Of a DNA stretch of 64,000 nt, positions 60,889 through 64,000 are shown in pieces (position 1 is the stretch's first letter; each line of letters opens with the position of its first letter). The notes below the pieces were generated by a model. The model was not told the DNA's origin and made no database searches. It saw only the letters and a program-made list of their open reading frames with translations. This DNA comes from Sorangium cellulosum So0157-2 (GTDB lineage: Bacteria; Myxococcota_A; Polyangia; Polyangiales; Polyangiaceae): positions 7,640,001-7,704,000 of the forward strand of contig NC_021658.1 of assembly GCF_000418325.1 (NCBI RefSeq). The letters are read 5' to 3'. Both the position numbers and the translations under genes were made by a program.

Positions 60889-62880
60889 CTACGAGCTCCG
60901 CTCCTCCAGGTGTACGCCCAACGTCGCGGCGAGGACCGCTCGCCGCTTCTGCAACCACTGCTCGTGAGCCGTCCGGAACGCCGCCCAGGCGTCAGCCGCC
61001 ATCCAGAGCACATACGGTGTCAGGTGCGCCGGCGTCTCCGCGCGGAGGGTGTTCTCGACGAGCTGCTTGAACGCTGGATCGCTGAATCGCCCCACCCCGT
61101 CGGGGAGGACGAACGTCAATCGCAGCGAGTAGGGGTCCTTCTCCCGCGCGGCCGAGAGCAGCGCGGGCGGCCTGTCCGTGGGCGCGTCCGTCGGCCCGGG
61201 GCGCCCCTGCGCCTCGTCGCCCGGCATCGGTCGGAGCAGGATGTGCTCGACGACGGCGATCTCCTCGCCTCCGTCGAGCCCGAGCGTGACGCGGAGCCGC
61301 TCCTCCAGCCCCGACATGTTGGCGGCGCCGGCGGGCGCGAGGCCATCGAACCCCGTCCCCCGCGCGCTGCTGATCCGGGGGTATCGCTGCAGGAGGCGCT
61401 GCTTGCGCCGCACGCGCTCCGCCGGAGGGATCGGCGCGGAGGCCGCGTCGTGGCCGGCGATCGGCTCCGCGAAGCGGGCGAGGAGGTGATTCAAGAAGCG
61501 GTTCTTCCGCTCCAGGGAGTCGACCTCGTCCGCGGTCTCCACGAGGTCGCCGAGCCGGGTCCGGTGCGCATCGTCGAGCGCGCGGATCTCCTCGAGCCGG
61601 AGGCCGGGCTGATCCAGCGCCTGCGTGAAGTACGTCCGCGTGCCGCCGCCGTGGGAGAACAGATCCTTGGCGTGGGCGAGCTGCGCGAACGCGTTGGCGA
61701 GGAGCTGATCGAAGAACATCAGGTATGCCGCGAGCTGCCGCGCCTGCGCCTTGCGCGCGGGCGTCGCCGAGTCCGGTAGCCCCGCCTCGCCGACCCCGTA
61801 GAGCATCGGGAGGTGCTGCCGTACCGAGGTGTACGCGCCGACGTTCCGGTTGCGCCCCACGGGCACCGCGAGCGCGCTGTCGCCCGCGCCCCAGGGCGCG
61901 TCCGGCGCCCGCTCCGGCTTCGCCTGAGCGATCACCCTGCCGGCGCTCATCAGGGTGATGACGGATGCATCGAAGTTCATCCTCGGGACCCGATCCGGGT
62001 CGACCCGTAGGGACCACTCCTCCTTGGCGCCGCCCGTGGAGACGCGGATCCGGCTCACCGCCCGCACCGCCGCGATGTCCGTGATCGCGCGCATCAGATC
62101 GGAGGTGTGGATCACGGTCCTCCGCGTCGCCCTCGCCAGCACCTCGTCGGAGAGGAACCCGCGATCGAGCCGGGGCCCCTCGAACATCGCCTCGACGCTG
62201 GCGCCGGCGCCGAGCCGCTGCGAGAGCGTCGCGAACCGGACGGGCGGCGCGATCTCGTCGGCGATCGCGCGGCCGATCTCGTTCAGCAGCGCCGCGGGGT
62301 CGTCCACCGGCGTGATCTCCACGGTGGCCTCGACCTGGATGAGCTGCGGCTCCAGCACCGTGATCTCGGCGAAGTCCTCGCACAGGGGGCGGTTCTTGTG
62401 GAGCCTCCGCGCGACCTTGGCCCTGACCTGGGTGCCCCGGCTGTGCTCCGACGCCTCGATGAGGACGCGGTGGAGGCCGCGCAGGTGGACCGGCTCGGAG
62501 GCGACGTCCTTGGGCGCGACGCGGAGCTCCTGCTCCACCGGGAGATAGTAGAGCTGGGGCGCGCCCGCCGTGGCCGGCTCGACCCAGGCGTTCTTGACGC
62601 CTTCCACGTCGAGGACGAGCCGGCGGAGGTCGGCCAGCGTCACCGGGTGAGAGGTGAGGATCTCCGCCGGCAGGTGGAGGCTCCGGTACGGATCGTCCCC
62701 GCCGTCGGCGAGCAGATCCGGGATCTCGTATCCGGCGCGGTAGCCGAGATCCGAGAGGGCATAGCAGAGCTGCTCCAGGAGGGTGATCCCCGGATCGTGA
62801 GCGTTGAAGTCCGTCCATTGCCCGCCTGTGATCCGCTCGAGCTGGCGGATCCCCTCCTGGCGCAAGAATTCATAGTCCAT
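60889..62880 (-). CDS. Baseplate J-like protein, Afp12 type
   Basis: 663 residues. The N-terminal GGQWTDFNAHDPGITLLEQL followed by CYALSDLGYRAGYEIPDLL is the recognisable start of Afp12-like baseplate wedge proteins. VNGV-like beta strands and long helical segments follow, with the C-terminal EHILLRPMPG. It forms part of the injection system baseplate that surrounds the spike. GGGAG precedes the ATG. It is in operon with the fibre gene upstream (65 bases) and the beta-sandwich protein downstream (4 bases). Confidence 0.85.
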   Translation of the reverse strand: MDYEFLRQEGIRQLERITGGQWTDFNAHDPGITLLEQLCYALSDLGYRAGYEIPDLLADGGDDPYRSLHLPAEILTSHPVTLADLRRLVLDVEGVKNAWVEPATAGAPQLYYLPVEQELRVAPKDVASEPVHLRGLHRVLIEASEHSRGTQVRAKVARRLHKNRPLCEDFAEITVLEPQLIQVEATVEITPVDDPAALLNEIGRAIADEIAPPVRFATLSQRLGAGASVEAMFEGPRLDRGFLSDEVLARATRRTVIHTSDLMRAITDIAAVRAVSRIRVSTGGAKEEWSLRVDPDRVPRMNFDASVITLMSAGRVIAQAKPERAPDAPWGAGDSALAVPVGRNRNVGAYTSVRQHLPMLYGVGEAGLPDSATPARKAQARQLAAYLMFFDQLLANAFAQLAHAKDLFSHGGGTRTYFTQALDQPGLRLEEIRALDDAHRTRLGDLVETADEVDSLERKNRFLNHLLARFAEPIAGHDAASAPIPPAERVRRKQRLLQRYPRISSARGTGFDGLAPAGAANMSGLEERLRVTLGLDGGEEIAVVEHILLRPMPGDEAQGRPGPTDAPTDRPPALLSAAREKDPYSLRLTFVLPDGVGRFSDPAFKQLVENTLRAETPAHLTPYVLWMAADAWAAFRTAHEQWLQKRRAVLAATLGVHLEERSS

Positions 62881-62945
62881 CGTACGACTCCCGTCCTCTC
62901 TGCGCGTTCACCCCGCGCCCGCCCGGCGGGCGACCTCGTGTCGCC

Positions 62946-64000
62946 TCACAGCTTCATGATGTAGAAGAGCGCGTGATAAGGAGGTCTGTTCTCGTGTGCC
63001 TTCGATCCACCGGTGGCGCGGGTCTTCTCCTCGTTTGCGTTCGGGGTGTCCGACATGGCGAAGGGGATCCGCTCGCCGCTGGACGCGGTATTGCCGCCGA
63101 AGTTCTGGTCATCTTTGCCCATGCCTGCCAGCGCGGTGTGGTGGTGGCTCGGCATCTCGTCGATGGTCAGCACGTGGGTCGCCTCGCCGCCCTTGGCGCC
63201 GAGGGAATAGGCGTTGCCGGCCCCGACGATGAAGCGGTCCCTCAGATCAGGGGTGCCGTTGGCGCCGTCGCAGATCGCCCAGCCATCCGGGATGGTCGCG
63301 GCGGCCCCGGACCACATGACGATCGTCCCGGTCGGGACCAGGGCGCCCTTGAAGATGGCGCTCTTCGCGGCGAGGATCTCTCCCGTCCCCAGCTTCACGG
63401 TGTTGTCCTCGGCGTTGACGGTCGCCACCAGGATCCAGTTGCTCGGCGCCTTGAACTTGTTGCCGTACTTCACGATCCGGAACGTCACCGCGACGCTGTC
63501 CCCCCCGGGCCGGTGGACCGCGTACAGGGCTTCCCAGTCGTTCAAGACAACACCGTCCGCGTCGCAGGCGCGAACCGCGTCGTCCCAGTCCTGGACGATG
63601 GACGGGCTGGCGGACGACGCACTGATGGCCACGTGCCCGTCGCTGAACGTCTCTCCTTGCTCAGCGCACATGGCGATGAACCGCTTGGTCCATTTCAGCT
63701 TCTGACCGCGGCCGCCCCAGGTCACGGTGCCGCCCCCGCTCAGCGTGTACTGGGCCTTGGCGTAGTCGTTCGGCACCCCGCTCAGCACGCCGGAGATCGT
63801 GGCCCCGCCCGTGACGGTCAGGGCGCCGTTGATGCCGATGTCTCCGGTCGCGCCCTCGATGAAGAGGCGATTTTTGCCGTCACCGTCGCCGATGCAGAAG
63901 CCCTTCTTGCCGCCGGCTTGCAGGCTCAGCACCCAGGCGGGCTTGGTGTCCGTCGCGAAGCTCTCATAGAGGTGGATCGCCGGCTTGTCGCCGGCCGTCG
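62946..64000 (-). CDS. Tail-collar fibre protein (5' end outside the window)
   Basis: At least 351 codons; the reading frame is open to the right edge. The middle has a beta-helix-like stretch (GATGDIGINGALTVTGGATI), and the C-terminus has the tail-collar motif TGTIVMWSGAAATIPDGWAI with CDGANGTPDLRDRFIVGAG and a closing HENRPPYHALFYIMKL. In eCIS these proteins form the fibres that bind the target cell. The product decides host range. The missing N-terminus lies to the right. Confidence 0.85.
   Translation of the reverse strand, partial: TAGDKPAIHLYESFATDTKPAWVLSLQAGGKKGFCIGDGDGKNRLFIEGATGDIGINGALTVTGGATISGVLSGVPNDYAKAQYTLSGGGTVTWGGRGQKLKWTKRFIAMCAEQGETFSDGHVAISASSASPSIVQDWDDAVRACDADGVVLNDWEALYAVHRPGGDSVAVTFRIVKYGNKFKAPSNWILVATVNAEDNTVKLGTGEILAAKSAIFKGALVPTGTIVMWSGAAATIPDGWAICDGANGTPDLRDRFIVGAGNAYSLGAKGGEATHVLTIDEMPSHHHTALAGMGKDDQNFGGNTASSGERIPFAMSDTPNANEEKTRATGGSKAHENRPPYHALFYIMKL

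Overview
The window is about 70% G+C, with strong GC3 bias, long antisense open frames and short intergenic gaps. Its gene content points to a myxobacterium (Myxococcota, probably Polyangiales). The clues are cysteine-rich lipoproteins, an FHA-domain sigma-54-type activator, a c-type cytochrome/DUF1501 pair, an alpha-2-macroglobulin/PBP1C pair and an extracellular contractile injection system (eCIS). This is an inference from gene content; there is no rRNA or tRNA gene to settle it.

From 1 to 27.7 kb the window is mostly chromosomal housekeeping and envelope genes. They are a cysteine-rich lipoprotein, glgP, clpS-clpA, apaG, a rhomboid protease, an ATP-grasp-like protein, a small lipoprotein, a PLP deaminase/desulfhydrase, a ferritin-like diiron protein, serC, a KGG-repeat stress protein, a fatty acid desaturase, an agmatinase-type ureohydrolase, an M18 aminopeptidase, pyrD with an acyltransferase-like gene, another cysteine-rich lipoprotein, an FHA-type activator, and a diheme lipoprotein followed by a DUF1501 protein. 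Several short tandem and inverted repeats lie between or inside these genes.

From 27.8 to 30.9 kb, on the minus strand, lies a tight two-gene signalling module. A STAND-like NTPase fused to histidine kinase domains is followed, with an ATGA overlap, by a response regulator whose output domain is a Shedu-type (DUF4263) PD-(D/E)xK nuclease. Shedu nucleases are known anti-phage effectors. Control of one by a two-component phosphorelay with an NTPase sensor is, to my knowledge, not a standard described architecture, so this is one of the two main candidates for a new system. From 31.1 to 42.6 kb come pbpC with an alpha-2-macroglobulin, then a FixL/FixJ-like two-component pair.

From 43 kb to the right edge lies an eCIS locus read leftwards. 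It begins with a tail-collar fibre (cut by the window edge), then an Afp12-like baseplate protein, a beta-sandwich protein and the tape-measure protein. Next come two cargo-like proteins that share an N-terminal leader and a duplicated upstream segment, one of them a DUF4157 HExxH protein. After these are a peptidoglycan-binding-domain protein, a putative Cys/His hydrolase, a metallophosphoesterase, a caspase-like (clan CD) protein with a C-terminal HTH, and a small membrane protein. A convergent gene encodes a pseudokinase fused to a winged helix. Divergent from it, a CHAT protease/SIR2-like fusion is followed by a second copy of the caspase-like/HTH protein. Sheath, tube, spike and AAA+ ATPase genes are not seen and would be expected to the right. 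The proteases, pseudokinase regulator and phosphoesterase look like a protease-based regulatory or effector arm attached to the injection system, the second main candidate.
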